From Clostridia bacterium (GTDB lineage Bacteria > Bacillota > Clostridia > Christensenellales > Pumilibacteraceae), in NCBI GenBank assembly GCA_900767465.1, contig CAAGAW010000029.1, positions 1 through 64,000 on the forward strand: a stretch of DNA of 64,000 bases. The letters are read 5' to 3'. The position numbers and the translations under genes are program-made. Shown piece by piece: positions 16,700 to 24,384 of the stretch. The stretch's first letter is position 1, and each line of letters begins with the position of its first letter. Below the pieces are notes generated by a model. That model saw only the letters and a list, made by a program, of their open reading frames with translations. It had not been told where the DNA came from and did no database searches.

Positions 16700-17304
16700 G
16701 AATAACCGCGATTTGCTCGATGATTAAACCGGGCGGAATTTTAGCCGATATCGGTTGCGACCACGGACTCGTTGCCGGGTATGCGAGCCGCGTTTGCGAT
16801 AAGGTGATCGCCGCGGACGTAAGCGAAAAGGCGGTAGCCGCGGTAAGCAAAAAATTTGCGGGCAAAGAAAACGTGATTTGCGTGGTAAGCGACGGTTTCG
16901 ATTCGATACCGCGTCCCGTGGATCAGGCGGTGATTACCGGTATGGGCGGCAGACTTATAATAAAGATATTGTCGCGTTACCCCCGCCGTCCCGACCTTAT
17001 ACTCGGCGCGCAGCACGACGTACCCGCGCTAAGGGTATGGCTTACCGAAAACGGGTACAGAATAGTAGCGGACAGGTGCGTATACGATCGCGGCAAATAT
17101 TACGACGTAATCCGCGCCGAAGCGGGTACTCAACCGCCGCTTGACGAAATCGAGCGCACGATCGGCGTGTTTTATAAGCAAAAAAACCCCGACTTATTGC
17201 GGTTTTTAACCGAAACGGAAGAAAAAATCAACGGATACAAGCGAACGAACGCCAACGCCGCAAGGCTCGCGCTCGTAAGGGAGGCAATCGAATGGCAAAT
17301 GTAA
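16696..17304 (+). CDS. trmK: tRNA (adenine(22)-N1)-methyltransferase TrmK
   Basis: TrmK methylates N1 of A22 in tRNA using S-adenosylmethionine. The 202-residue product has the Rossmann motif I ADIGCDHGLVAGYA (about 16-29) and the family's ITGMGGRLIIKIL (about 79-91). It is slightly shorter at the N-terminus than Bacillus TrmK. The start overlaps rpoD (ATGA), matching the conserved rpoD-trmK-nif3 order of Bacillota, which supports the call. Confidence 0.92.
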   Translation: MRITAICSMIKPGGILADIGCDHGLVAGYASRVCDKVIAADVSEKAVAAVSKKFAGKENVICVVSDGFDSIPRPVDQAVITGMGGRLIIKILSRYPRRPDLILGAQHDVPALRVWLTENGYRIVADRCVYDRGKYYDVIRAEAGTQPPLDEIERTIGVFYKQKNPDLLRFLTETEEKINGYKRTNANAARLALVREAIEWQM

Positions 17305-18098
17305 GAGACGTCGTCAGACTTATCAACGCGGTCGCGCCGGAGGCTAACGCGATAACGGACGGTTACGACAACGTCGGACTTATCGTGGGAAAAGCCGACA
17401 GCGAAGTATACAGAGTTTTGTGCTGTCTCGACGTAACCGAAGAGGTACTTCGCGAAGCGATAGATTCGGACGTGCAGATGATTGTTTCGCACCATCCGAT
17501 GATCTTTTATCCGATAAACAAGGTCACGGACGAGTCGTTGCTCGGCAGCAAAATCATCACCGCGATCGAAAACGGTATTGCGATTTACGCGTCGCACACA
17601 CCGCTCGACTTCACGGTGGACGGAATCAACGATTACCTCGCGGGCGTGTTCAGGCTCAAAGACGTCGAGGTTATGGACAAATACATATCCGAAAACGAAG
17701 GACTCGGAAGAGTGGGTAACCTCGAAGAGGAAGTTACCGTTTCCGCGCTCAAAGACGAAGTCGCGCGCAGGCTCGACGACGAATACGTCCGCGTAATCGG
17801 CGATCATTACGATCCCGTTTCGCGCGTCGCGATAATCAACGGCGCGGGCGGCGGCGACACCGCTTACGTGGATATGGCGCTCAAAGCGGGAGCGGACTGT
17901 CTTATAACGGCGGATCTCAAACATCACGTGGCGATCTACGCCAAAGAGCGCGGCGTAACCGTTATCGAACCTCAGCATTACACGATGGAACACGTTTACG
18001 TTTCGCGTTTCATCGAACTTCTCGGCGACGAAGCCGAGGCAAACGGAGTGGATATCGAACTTATCCAGTCCGAAAAGGATATAAATCCGAGAATTTAA
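17292..18098 (+). CDS. Nif3-like dinuclear metal-centre protein
   Basis: The 268-residue product belongs to the Nif3/YqfO (DUF34) family of hexameric dimetal proteins; GTP cyclohydrolase I type 2 is an older annotation and the true substrate is unclear. Visible motifs are GYDNVGL (about 24-30), VSHHPMIFYPI with the metal-binding histidines (about 65-75), SHTPLD, and a C-terminal HYTMEHV. It overlaps trmK by 13 bp with a GGGAGG ribosome site, as in many Bacillota where the pair is linked. Confidence 0.93.
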   Translation: MANVRDVVRLINAVAPEANAITDGYDNVGLIVGKADSEVYRVLCCLDVTEEVLREAIDSDVQMIVSHHPMIFYPINKVTDESLLGSKIITAIENGIAIYASHTPLDFTVDGINDYLAGVFRLKDVEVMDKYISENEGLGRVGNLEEEVTVSALKDEVARRLDDEYVRVIGDHYDPVSRVAIINGAGGGDTAYVDMALKAGADCLITADLKHHVAIYAKERGVTVIEPQHYTMEHVYVSRFIELLGDEAEANGVDIELIQSEKDINPRI

Positions 18099-18132
18099 CA
18101 AAAACTTAGCGACTCCGGTCGCGGGAGGCAAT

Positions 18133-18846
18133 ATGAATTTAGACGCTTTACTTACGTACCAGAAGGCAGACCTTGCGTACAAGAAACTCAACGACGAAAT
18201 CAAAAAGAATCAGAACTACGTCGAGATGAGATCGAACAAAAAGAAGTTCGAGGCGGCGAAGAACGCCGTTTTGGAGAGCGAAAAACAAGCCGAAAACATC
18301 GTTTCGTCCTACGAGCAAGGACTTAAATTTATCGAACAATGCGCCGGCGAAATCGAAGATCTTTGCGCAAAACTCGAAAACGGCGACGCCGATGAAGAAA
18401 CCGAAAGATCGCTCGTCGTCCGGCTCGAAGAATTGCAGGCTTCGGTAAACGAGTGGAAAAAACGCGTGGACGGACTTAAAGTGCTTGCGGACAAAGCGCT
18501 CGGCGACTACAAGGCGGCTCAGGTCAGCGGCAAAAAATCCCGCGCCGACTACGCCGACGCAAAAGCGAAGTTCGAAGCTTTCCAGAAGGGCAAGGAAGCG
18601 GAACTCAAAAAACTCAAAGACGCCCGTGACGCGCTCGCCGGAGCGGTCGATCCCGCGCTTATGGAAACATATCTCAAACTCACGGGCGACGGCGTTTATC
18701 CCGCTTTTGCGCCCGCAACCGAACTCGACAAGAATATGTCGTGCGGCGTTTGCGGAATGGTCGTTTCTTCCTCGGCGAAAACCGACCTCGAAAACAAAGG
18801 CTATTGCCGGTGCGAAACCTGCCGCAGAATCATATATAAATTGTAA
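18133..18846 (+). CDS. Coiled-coil protein with C4 zinc ribbon
   Basis: The 237-residue protein is mostly a long alpha-helical coiled coil (about 1-175, rich in Lys, Glu, Ala) ending in a zinc ribbon whose four cysteines are in CGVC and CETC (about 199-231). This is the COG1579/DUF164 layout, a conserved family whose role is not settled. It commonly follows the Nif3-like gene, as here. The start has a GGGAGG site 7 bp upstream. Confidence 0.85.
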   Translation: MNLDALLTYQKADLAYKKLNDEIKKNQNYVEMRSNKKKFEAAKNAVLESEKQAENIVSSYEQGLKFIEQCAGEIEDLCAKLENGDADEETERSLVVRLEELQASVNEWKKRVDGLKVLADKALGDYKAAQVSGKKSRADYADAKAKFEAFQKGKEAELKKLKDARDALAGAVDPALMETYLKLTGDGVYPAFAPATELDKNMSCGVCGMVVSSSAKTDLENKGYCRCETCRRIIYKL

Positions 18847-18892
18847 GGGCTTAGCGAAGCGCGGTTAAACTAATTAAAAGGAATCGGATAAA

Positions 18893-19765
18893 ATGAAAAT
18901 AACCAAAGCCGTAATACCTTGCGGAGGTATGGGGACCCGTTTTTTACCCATAACCAAAGCCGTTCCGAAAGAGATTTTGCCTATCGTCGATACGCCCGTA
19001 CTCAGTTACATCGTGGACGAGGCGATAGACAGCGGAATAACCGATATTCTGATCGTAATCAACGAACAGAAAGAAATGATCCGCAAATATTTCACGCCGT
19101 CGTACGAACTCGAAGACAAGCTTCTCGCGGCGGGAAAAACCGGATATATCGATATTCTTCGCCGTATTTACAGCCGCGCGAATATCGTGTTCACCTATCA
19201 GCCGAAGCCAAAGGGCAGCGGCGACGCGGTTTTGCAAGCCGAAAAATTTACGGGAAGCGATCCGTTCGCGCTCGCCTGGGGAGACGACCTTATCGTAAAC
19301 GACGCAGACCCCGTAATGGGTCAGCTTATCCGCGCGTACGAAAAGTACGGAACGTCCATACTCGGCGTGCAAAGGCTCGATACCGACGACATCGTCAAGT
19401 ACGGAGTAGCCAAAATTTCGGAGGACGACGGGCGCGGACACAAATGCGAGGCGATTATCGAAAAACCCTCGCTCGACAATATCCCGTCGCGGCTCACCAG
19501 CCTCGGCAGATACGTATGCGACAAAAACGTTTACGCGGCAATCCGCACGACCCCGCCCGGAAAAGGTAACGAGATTCAGTTTACCGACGCGCTCAATGCG
19601 CTTTGCGGAACGAGCGGCGTGTGGGCGTACGAGTTCGAGGGTAAGCGATACGATATGGGCGACAAACTCGGCGCGACAAAAGCCACCGTCGAGTTCGCGC
19701 TTCGCAGTCCGGAGTTCGGAGATTCGTTCCGCGCGTACCTTAAAGATTTAAGCAAAACGTTATGA
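18893..19765 (+). CDS. galU: UTP-glucose-1-phosphate uridylyltransferase
   Basis: GalU makes UDP-glucose from UTP and glucose-1-phosphate for envelope glycans. The 290-residue protein shows the nucleotidyltransferase signature GGMGTRFLPITKAVPKEILPI (about 10-30), FTYQPKPKGSGDAVL, and WGDDLI for metal binding. An AAAAGGAA site precedes the ATG. The next gene overlaps by 4 bp. Confidence 0.94.
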   Translation: MKITKAVIPCGGMGTRFLPITKAVPKEILPIVDTPVLSYIVDEAIDSGITDILIVINEQKEMIRKYFTPSYELEDKLLAAGKTGYIDILRRIYSRANIVFTYQPKPKGSGDAVLQAEKFTGSDPFALAWGDDLIVNDADPVMGQLIRAYEKYGTSILGVQRLDTDDIVKYGVAKISEDDGRGHKCEAIIEKPSLDNIPSRLTSLGRYVCDKNVYAAIRTTPPGKGNEIQFTDALNALCGTSGVWAYEFEGKRYDMGDKLGATKATVEFALRSPEFGDSFRAYLKDLSKTL

Positions 19766-20457
19766 AAAACGCGTTTTTACTCACCGACGACCCATCGGAT
19801 ATCGAAAACGGTAAAAAATGCGGTGTAACCGAATTTACCGTCGCAACGCATTTTCCCGATCGCTTTACGGGCGATGGGGTTACGGCGTACAAAATCGTCG
19901 AAAAACCGCAGGACGCCGGCTATCCTCGGATTGCTTTGCTTACGCTCGAGCGCGAAAGTCTGCTTAACGCCGTAATCGACGAGGCATACGAAAATAAGCC
20001 CGAACTTATCGTTGCGGCGTCGTACGACCTGACCGAAACGGGCAGAGTACAGGCGAGAGAGGGCGTAACGCCCGTTCAACTTCTTCATCGCGAAGGGATC
20101 CTCGACAAATGCGCCGTAGTCGGCGGTAACTACCTCGACCGCGACGACGTCGAACTTATGCAAATGTGCGGAACGCCGCTTATCTTGTGCGTAACTTCGT
20201 CTATGGGTCACGGTTTCGGTATGCCGCACGTAGTCGCGCTTAAAAACAAACTGAATCTTTCGCTCGGCAGCGGGGACAACGCCTATAACGCAAACGGCGA
20301 TATGATCGAGGAGGCGCGTGCGCTCGTCCTTGGCTCGAACTGCGAAATGCGCGCGCCGTCGTCCGTCTCGCCGGACTTCGCTCTTTCCCTTGTCGGCTGC
20401 GATTCGCCCGATCCGTACGCGGCTATCGGGATAAAAAACATCGAAAAACGGAACTGA
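19762..20457 (+). CDS. Truncated, degenerate amidohydrolase-like protein
   Basis: The 231-residue product resembles only the second half of a metal-dependent amidohydrolase barrel: VGGNYLDRDDVELMQMCGTPLILCVTSSMGHGFGMPHVVAL followed by LSLGSGDNAYNANGDMIEEARALVLG (about 125-195; quoted in pieces from the alignment-like region). The family's N-terminal HxH pair is absent and the barrel histidine before the DDxD-like helix is replaced by Gly-Gly-Asn, while the late aspartate (LGSGD) remains. It is therefore probably not a normal amidohydrolase. Its 4-bp overlap with galU implies translational coupling, and a good terminator follows. Confidence 0.6.
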   Translation: MKNAFLLTDDPSDIENGKKCGVTEFTVATHFPDRFTGDGVTAYKIVEKPQDAGYPRIALLTLERESLLNAVIDEAYENKPELIVAASYDLTETGRVQAREGVTPVQLLHREGILDKCAVVGGNYLDRDDVELMQMCGTPLILCVTSSMGHGFGMPHVVALKNKLNLSLGSGDNAYNANGDMIEEARALVLGSNCEMRAPSSVSPDFALSLVGCDSPDPYAAIGIKNIEKRN

Positions 20458-20484
20458 TCGCATAAATAACTTAAACGAAAACAG

Positions 20485-20520
20485 AAACGCCCCGACGAGA
20501 ATAACTCGTTAGGGCGTTTT
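20485..20520 (+). terminator. Intrinsic terminator of the dgt-to-galU operon
   Basis: AAACGCCC (20485-20492) pairs with GGGCGTTT (20512-20519), with an inner GACGAG/CTCGTT extension, and the stem runs into TTTTAATAAT. It closes the long co-directional run that begins at dgt. Confidence 0.85.
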
Positions 20521-20539
20521 AATAATAAAGCAACGGTAC

Positions 20540-21012
20540 GCGAATACCCCAAAATACTTGCCCGCGGTGGCTCACCGCCGAAAAATCACCTACAATAGGA
20601 ATAACACGACACGCACACTTGCCGAACCGCTTGCCCGCGCCGGCTCACCGCTTTAAAGCCTTCCCCCTAGGGGGAAGGTGGATTGCCGGAGCGAAAGCGG
20701 AGGCAAGACGGATGAGGGGTCGGGTAAAGACCGACGAAATGAAAAAGACAACCCCTCATCAGCCGCTATGCGACAGGTTCCCGAGGGGAAGCCTTAATCG
20801 GACACCGACGTCATTTCGAGCGCAGTCGAGAAATCCCCTACAATAGGAATGACACGACACGCACACGCGCCGAACTGCTCGCCCGCGTCGGCTCACCGTC
20901 TCGCTATTGTACACGATTGTCATTCGGTGGCGTTAGTCAAAAAATCCCCCGCGGAAGAAACGGCGCGACACGCACACGCGCCGGCCCGCTTGCCGGCAGG
21001 GGTTTTATGCCG
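20540..21012. repeat. Composite non-coding repeat cluster
   Basis: This gap between convergent genes is filled by the shared modules: GCGGTGGCTCACCGC near 20562-20578; a CCCCCTAGGGGGAAGG...GGATGAGGGG unit at 20655-20722 and an inverted partner at 20750-20798 (CCCCTCATCAGC...CCGAGGGGAAGCC); the TTTCGAGCGCAGTCGAG module at 20811-20838; and GACACGCACACGCGCC phrases repeated at about 20608, 20853 and 20968. Short open frames here are repeat read-through, not genes. Confidence 0.85.
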
Positions 21013-21020
21013 CCCGCCGC

Positions 21021-22196
21021 TCAGTAACTTTCGAGCATCTTTTCAAATACCGGCAACGAGCGTCTTACGAGATCTTCGGAAACGCAGGTCGCGATCCGTA
21101 CGTACCCCTTCGCCCCGAACGAATCGGTCGGAACGATCAATAATCCGAACTTCTTCGCATGGTCGGAAAACCGCACGCCGTCGCCGTCGGGAGCGGCAAC
21201 CATAAGATAGAACGCGCCCTCGGGATTAGCGACTTTTATTCCTTTTCCGGTAAAGAAATCGCATAAAACGTCGCGGTTACGTCTGTAAACGGACACGTCG
21301 GACGGCTCGCCGCAGCACGCCGCAACCGCGTACTGAAACAGGGCGGGCGCGCAAACGTACCCGAGCGATCTTCCCGCGCCGGCAACGGCCGCAAAAAGTT
21401 CGTCTGCGCCGTTCAGTTTTTCGGATACGGCGACAAATCCGATTCTCTCGCCGGGCAGAGAAAACGACTTGCTGAACGAATAGCAAAGCACGCAGTCGTC
21501 GTAGTAGTTCATCGGCGACGGCACGTCGTCTACGAAGCGTATTTCGCGATACGGCTCGTCCGAAATCAAAACGATGGTCGTACCGAATTTTTGTTCCGCC
21601 GCTTTAAGTATCGCCGCAACCGCCTTTATCGTTTCTTCGGTGTAAACCACGCCGGACGGATTGTTCGGCGAATTGAGGATAATCGCCGCCGTCCGTGCGC
21701 TCAGAGACTTTTCGAGCGCGCCGGTATTTATCTGGAAATTGTTTTCGTCGAGCGGTAAAACGATTTCCTTACCGCCCGCGTTGTCGATAAAAACGGTATA
21801 TTCGGGGAAGAACGGCGGAACGACTATAACCTCGTCCCGATCGTCCGTAATCGCCGCTTTAAGCGTGATCGCAAGTCCCGCCGCCGCGCCGCACGTCATA
21901 TAAATAAGGTCGGAGCGAACGGGGAGACCGTAACGCTTCCGCTGGCAATCCGCAATCGCGGTTTTTACGTTTTCCGCGCCCGCCGCCGAAGTGTACGCGT
22001 GCAGGCGAGGCTCGGTCTTTATAAGCGATATTATCGTTTCGTTCACCTTTTCGGGTGTGGGAACGGACGGATTGCCGAGAGTAAAATCGAACACGTTTTC
22101 CGTGCCGATCGTCTTTTTCAGTTCGTTGCCGTACTCGAACAAATCGCGTATAACCGAACGGTTGCGACCGAGTTTTACCATCTTTTCGTTGAACAT
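21021..22196 (-). CDS. PLP-dependent class I/II aminotransferase
   Basis: The 391-residue protein is a fold-type I aminotransferase of the aspartate/aromatic group. NSPNNPSG (175-182), SDEPY (212-216) and the PLP lysine Lys243 in YSFSKSFSLPGERIGF are present. It is transcribed divergently from the aromatic amino-acid operon through back-to-back promoters, so transamination of phenylpyruvate or hydroxyphenylpyruvate is a reasonable guess; an aspartate substrate is equally compatible with the motifs. A GAGGT ribosome site precedes the ATG. Confidence 0.88.
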   Translation of the reverse strand: MFNEKMVKLGRNRSVIRDLFEYGNELKKTIGTENVFDFTLGNPSVPTPEKVNETIISLIKTEPRLHAYTSAAGAENVKTAIADCQRKRYGLPVRSDLIYMTCGAAAGLAITLKAAITDDRDEVIVVPPFFPEYTVFIDNAGGKEIVLPLDENNFQINTGALEKSLSARTAAIILNSPNNPSGVVYTEETIKAVAAILKAAEQKFGTTIVLISDEPYREIRFVDDVPSPMNYYDDCVLCYSFSKSFSLPGERIGFVAVSEKLNGADELFAAVAGAGRSLGYVCAPALFQYAVAACCGEPSDVSVYRRNRDVLCDFFTGKGIKVANPEGAFYLMVAAPDGDGVRFSDHAKKFGLLIVPTDSFGAKGYVRIATCVSEDLVRRSLPVFEKMLESY

Positions 22197-22215
22197 AGCC
22201 GTTTACCTCGCTTAT

Positions 22216-22244
22216 ATTTTACCAACCGCGGACGAATAAGTCAA
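22216..22244 (-). promoter_or_regulatory. Promoter of the aminotransferase gene
   Basis: Read on the minus strand, TTGACT (22239-22244) and TAAAAT (22216-22221) are separated by 17 bp, leaving a leader of about 13 nt before the ATG. Confidence 0.75.
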
Positions 22245-22294
22245 TTATTTAAGTATTCGCGGCGAAATTATTTAAGATATGCCCCGAAAAACGC

Positions 22295-22323
22295 TTGACG
22301 AGCAAAATAAAATGTCGTATAAT
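22295..22323 (+). promoter_or_regulatory. Promoter of the aromatic amino-acid operon
   Basis: TTGACG (22295-22300) and TATAAT (22318-22323) with a 17-bp spacer. Transcription would begin near 22330, giving a leader of about 190 nt before the DAHP synthase gene, which carries a leader peptide and an attenuator. Confidence 0.85.
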
Positions 22324-22363
22324 ACTATCGAACGAAGCAAAAAGCGACGCTTTGGAGATCACA

Positions 22364-22423
22364 ATGAAAGCAATTACCGGACTTTTTTATTACTTTTACT
22401 TTACCGTAAACCGTATTGAATAA
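22364..22423 (+). CDS. Phe/Tyr-rich leader peptide of the aromatic operon
   Basis: This 19-codon frame, too short for ordinary gene finding, has a TTTGGAGATCACA ribosome site 6-10 bp upstream. It reads MKAITGLFYYFYFTVNRIE and stops with TAA. Six consecutive codons (22385-22402) are Phe-Tyr-Tyr-Phe-Tyr-Phe, the end products of the pathway encoded downstream. It lies between the operon promoter and an intrinsic terminator, as pheL- and trpL-type leader peptides do. Ribosome pausing at these codons when charged tRNA-Phe or tRNA-Tyr is scarce would control read-through. The peptide itself probably has no function after synthesis. Confidence 0.85.
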   Translation: MKAITGLFYYFYFTVNRIE

Positions 22424-22476
22424 AATACCGGAAGTTTTTGCTGTGACAAAATATCAAATGGTTCAGTAAGATCGGT
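22409..22476 (+). promoter_or_regulatory. Candidate antiterminator of the aromatic operon attenuator
   Basis: TATTGAA (22414-22420, last sense codons of the leader peptide) can pair with TTCAGTA (22462-22468) with one G-U, and the adjoining ACCG (22410-22413) with CGGT (22473-22476) across a small bulge. This pairing uses the left arm of the terminator at 22469-22477. A ribosome at the leader stop codon would cover 22409-22423 and block it, whereas one stalled early in the Phe/Tyr run would leave it free. The pairing was worked out by eye. Confidence 0.55.
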
Positions 22477-22496
22477 CGGTTGACGGATCTTTTTTT
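22469..22496 (+). terminator. Attenuator terminator before DAHP synthase
   Basis: AGATC (22469-22473) and GTC (22475-22477) pair with GAC (22482-22484) and GATCT (22486-22490) around a GGTT loop, with one G-G mismatch. Six more T residues follow directly. The terminator lies 23 bp before the DAHP synthase ATG, inside the operon leader. Confidence 0.8.
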
Positions 22497-22518
22497 ATTA
22501 CATCGGGAGGTATTTTTT

Positions 22519-23532
22519 ATGATAATAGTAGTCAAGAAAGACAGCGAGCCGAAACAGGTAAACAGCCTTATCGACTGGATTAAGGGAATGGGTCTCGGCG
22601 TGGATATAAGTCGCGGCGAGAACACCACGATTTTAGGACTTATCGGAGACACGTCCAAAGTAGATATGGACCTTGTGAGTTCGCTCGACATCGTGGATAC
22701 GGTAAAGCGTATTCAGGAGCCGTACAAGAGCGTAAACCGCAAATTCCACCCCGAGGACACTATCGTCGAAGTCGGCGGACATAAGTTCGGAGGCAAGTAC
22801 TTTCAGGCGATCGCGGGTCCGTGCTCGGTCGAAACCGAAAAGCAGATCATCGAAGTGGCCAAAGCGGTTAAAGCGGCGGGCGCAACCGTGCTTCGCGGCG
22901 GCGCGTTCAAACCCCGCACTTCGCCTTACGCGTTCCAGGGACTTCGCGACGAAGGGATCAAACTTCTTCTCAAAGCGAAGGAGGAGACGGGTATGCCGAT
23001 CGTTACCGAAATTATGAGCGTTCGTCACATCGACCTTTTCCGCGACGTGGACATCGTCCAGATCGGCGCGCGCGATATGCAGAACTTCGAACTTTTAAAA
23101 GAAGTCGGTCGTATGCATAAACCCGTGCTGCTCAAACGCGGACTTGCCAACACGATCGAGGAGTGGCTGATGAGCGCGGAATACATTATGAGCGAAGGAA
23201 CGAAAGACATTATCCTTTGCGAGCGCGGAATCCGCACGTTCGAGCCGAGTACGCGCAATACGCTCGACCTTTCGGCAATACCTATTCTCAAAGAGAAAAC
23301 GCACCTTCCGATCATCGTCGATCCCAGCCACGCTTCGGGCATAGCAAGACTCGTTCGTCCTCTCTCGCTCGCGGCAGTCGGCGCGGGTGCGGACGGACTT
23401 ATGATCGAAGTTCATAACGATCCCCCGCACGCGCTTTGCGACGGAGCGCAATCGCTTCGCCCCGAAGAGTTTGCCGACGTTATGCGCAGAGTGGACGTTA
23501 TGTTGCCTATCACCGGCAAGGAGCGCGACTAA
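22519..23532 (+). CDS. aroF: 3-deoxy-7-phosphoheptulonate synthase (DAHP synthase)
   Basis: The enzyme condenses phosphoenolpyruvate and erythrose-4-phosphate, the committed step of the shikimate pathway. The 337-residue protein has an N-terminal ferredoxin-like regulatory domain (about 1-70), as in the Thermotoga-type I-beta enzymes, which suggests feedback inhibition by Tyr or Phe. The barrel shows GPCSVE (100-105), RGGAFKPRTSPYAFQG, LLKRG and DPSHASG. The start ATG follows TCGGGAGGT. Expression should depend on the upstream attenuator. The next gene starts directly after the stop. Confidence 0.96.
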   Translation: MIIVVKKDSEPKQVNSLIDWIKGMGLGVDISRGENTTILGLIGDTSKVDMDLVSSLDIVDTVKRIQEPYKSVNRKFHPEDTIVEVGGHKFGGKYFQAIAGPCSVETEKQIIEVAKAVKAAGATVLRGGAFKPRTSPYAFQGLRDEGIKLLLKAKEETGMPIVTEIMSVRHIDLFRDVDIVQIGARDMQNFELLKEVGRMHKPVLLKRGLANTIEEWLMSAEYIMSEGTKDIILCERGIRTFEPSTRNTLDLSAIPILKEKTHLPIIVDPSHASGIARLVRPLSLAAVGAGADGLMIEVHNDPPHALCDGAQSLRPEEFADVMRRVDVMLPITGKERD

Positions 23533-24381
23533 ATGAAAGTCGGAATTATAGGTCTCGGGCTTATGGGCGCGTCGTTTGCCCGTACGCTCAAAAAAGCGGG
23601 CGGACACGAAGTTTACGGCTTCGACAGGTCGGACGACGTTATGAGAAAGGCCGATCTTATAGGCATGCTCGACGGAACGCTTACTTTGGATAATGCGGGC
23701 GAGATCGATATGATTATCGTCGCGCTTTACCCCCGCGATTTCAAAGCGGTTATCTCACCGTACCTTCCGCGTCTTAAACCGGGCGCGATCGTCACCGATT
23801 TTTGCGGAACGAAACGGCTCGTGGTTTCCGAAATGCAAAAAATGCAGAAAGAGTACCCCGATCTGTTTTTCGTCGGCGGACACCCGATGGCGGGCAGAGA
23901 GTTTTCGGGAATCGAACACTCGGTTACAAACCTTTTCGATCGTGCGTCAATGATAATCGTTCCCGTTACCGAGGATATAGCGAAACTCGACGCGTTAAAG
24001 AAGTTCTATCTATCGCTCGGTTTCGGCGAAGTTATGGTATGTTCGGCGGACTATCACGACGGTATGATAGCCTTTACTTCGCAACTTTGCCATATCGTTT
24101 CCAACGCTTACGTCAAAAATAAGCGCGCCGAAGTTCACGACGGCTTTTCGGCGGGCAGTTACCGCGACTTAACCCGCGTAGCAAGGCTGAACAGCAAAAT
24201 GTGGTCGGAACTCATGATCGACAACCGCGACTTTTTGTCGGACGAACTCGGCGAAATTATCGGACATCTTATCGAATACAAACAGGCTCTCGACGACGGC
24301 GACGAAACGCGTCTCGCTACGCTCCTCGAGGACGGCAACCGCCGCAAACTCGACATCGACGTAAAGGGCGGCAGGAGATAA
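23533..24381 (+). CDS. tyrA: Prephenate dehydrogenase
   Basis: TyrA oxidatively decarboxylates prephenate to 4-hydroxyphenylpyruvate, the Tyr branch. The 282-residue product opens with the NAD-binding GLGLMGASFARTL (7-19), and contains DFCGTKR and GGHPMAGREFSGIEHS (about 115-130), the substrate-binding block. It lacks a C-terminal ACT domain, so Tyr feedback would have to act elsewhere. It starts immediately after the DAHP synthase stop codon. Confidence 0.93.
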   Translation: MKVGIIGLGLMGASFARTLKKAGGHEVYGFDRSDDVMRKADLIGMLDGTLTLDNAGEIDMIIVALYPRDFKAVISPYLPRLKPGAIVTDFCGTKRLVVSEMQKMQKEYPDLFFVGGHPMAGREFSGIEHSVTNLFDRASMIIVPVTEDIAKLDALKKFYLSLGFGEVMVCSADYHDGMIAFTSQLCHIVSNAYVKNKRAEVHDGFSAGSYRDLTRVARLNSKMWSELMIDNRDFLSDELGEIIGHLIEYKQALDDGDETRLATLLEDGNRRKLDIDVKGGRR

Positions 24382-24384
24382 ATA

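Noticed and set aside
20619..21205. Short open frames in the 20.6-21.2 kb repeat cluster
   Set aside because: They consist of repeat sequence, and one runs into the 3' end of the aminotransferase on the opposite strand.
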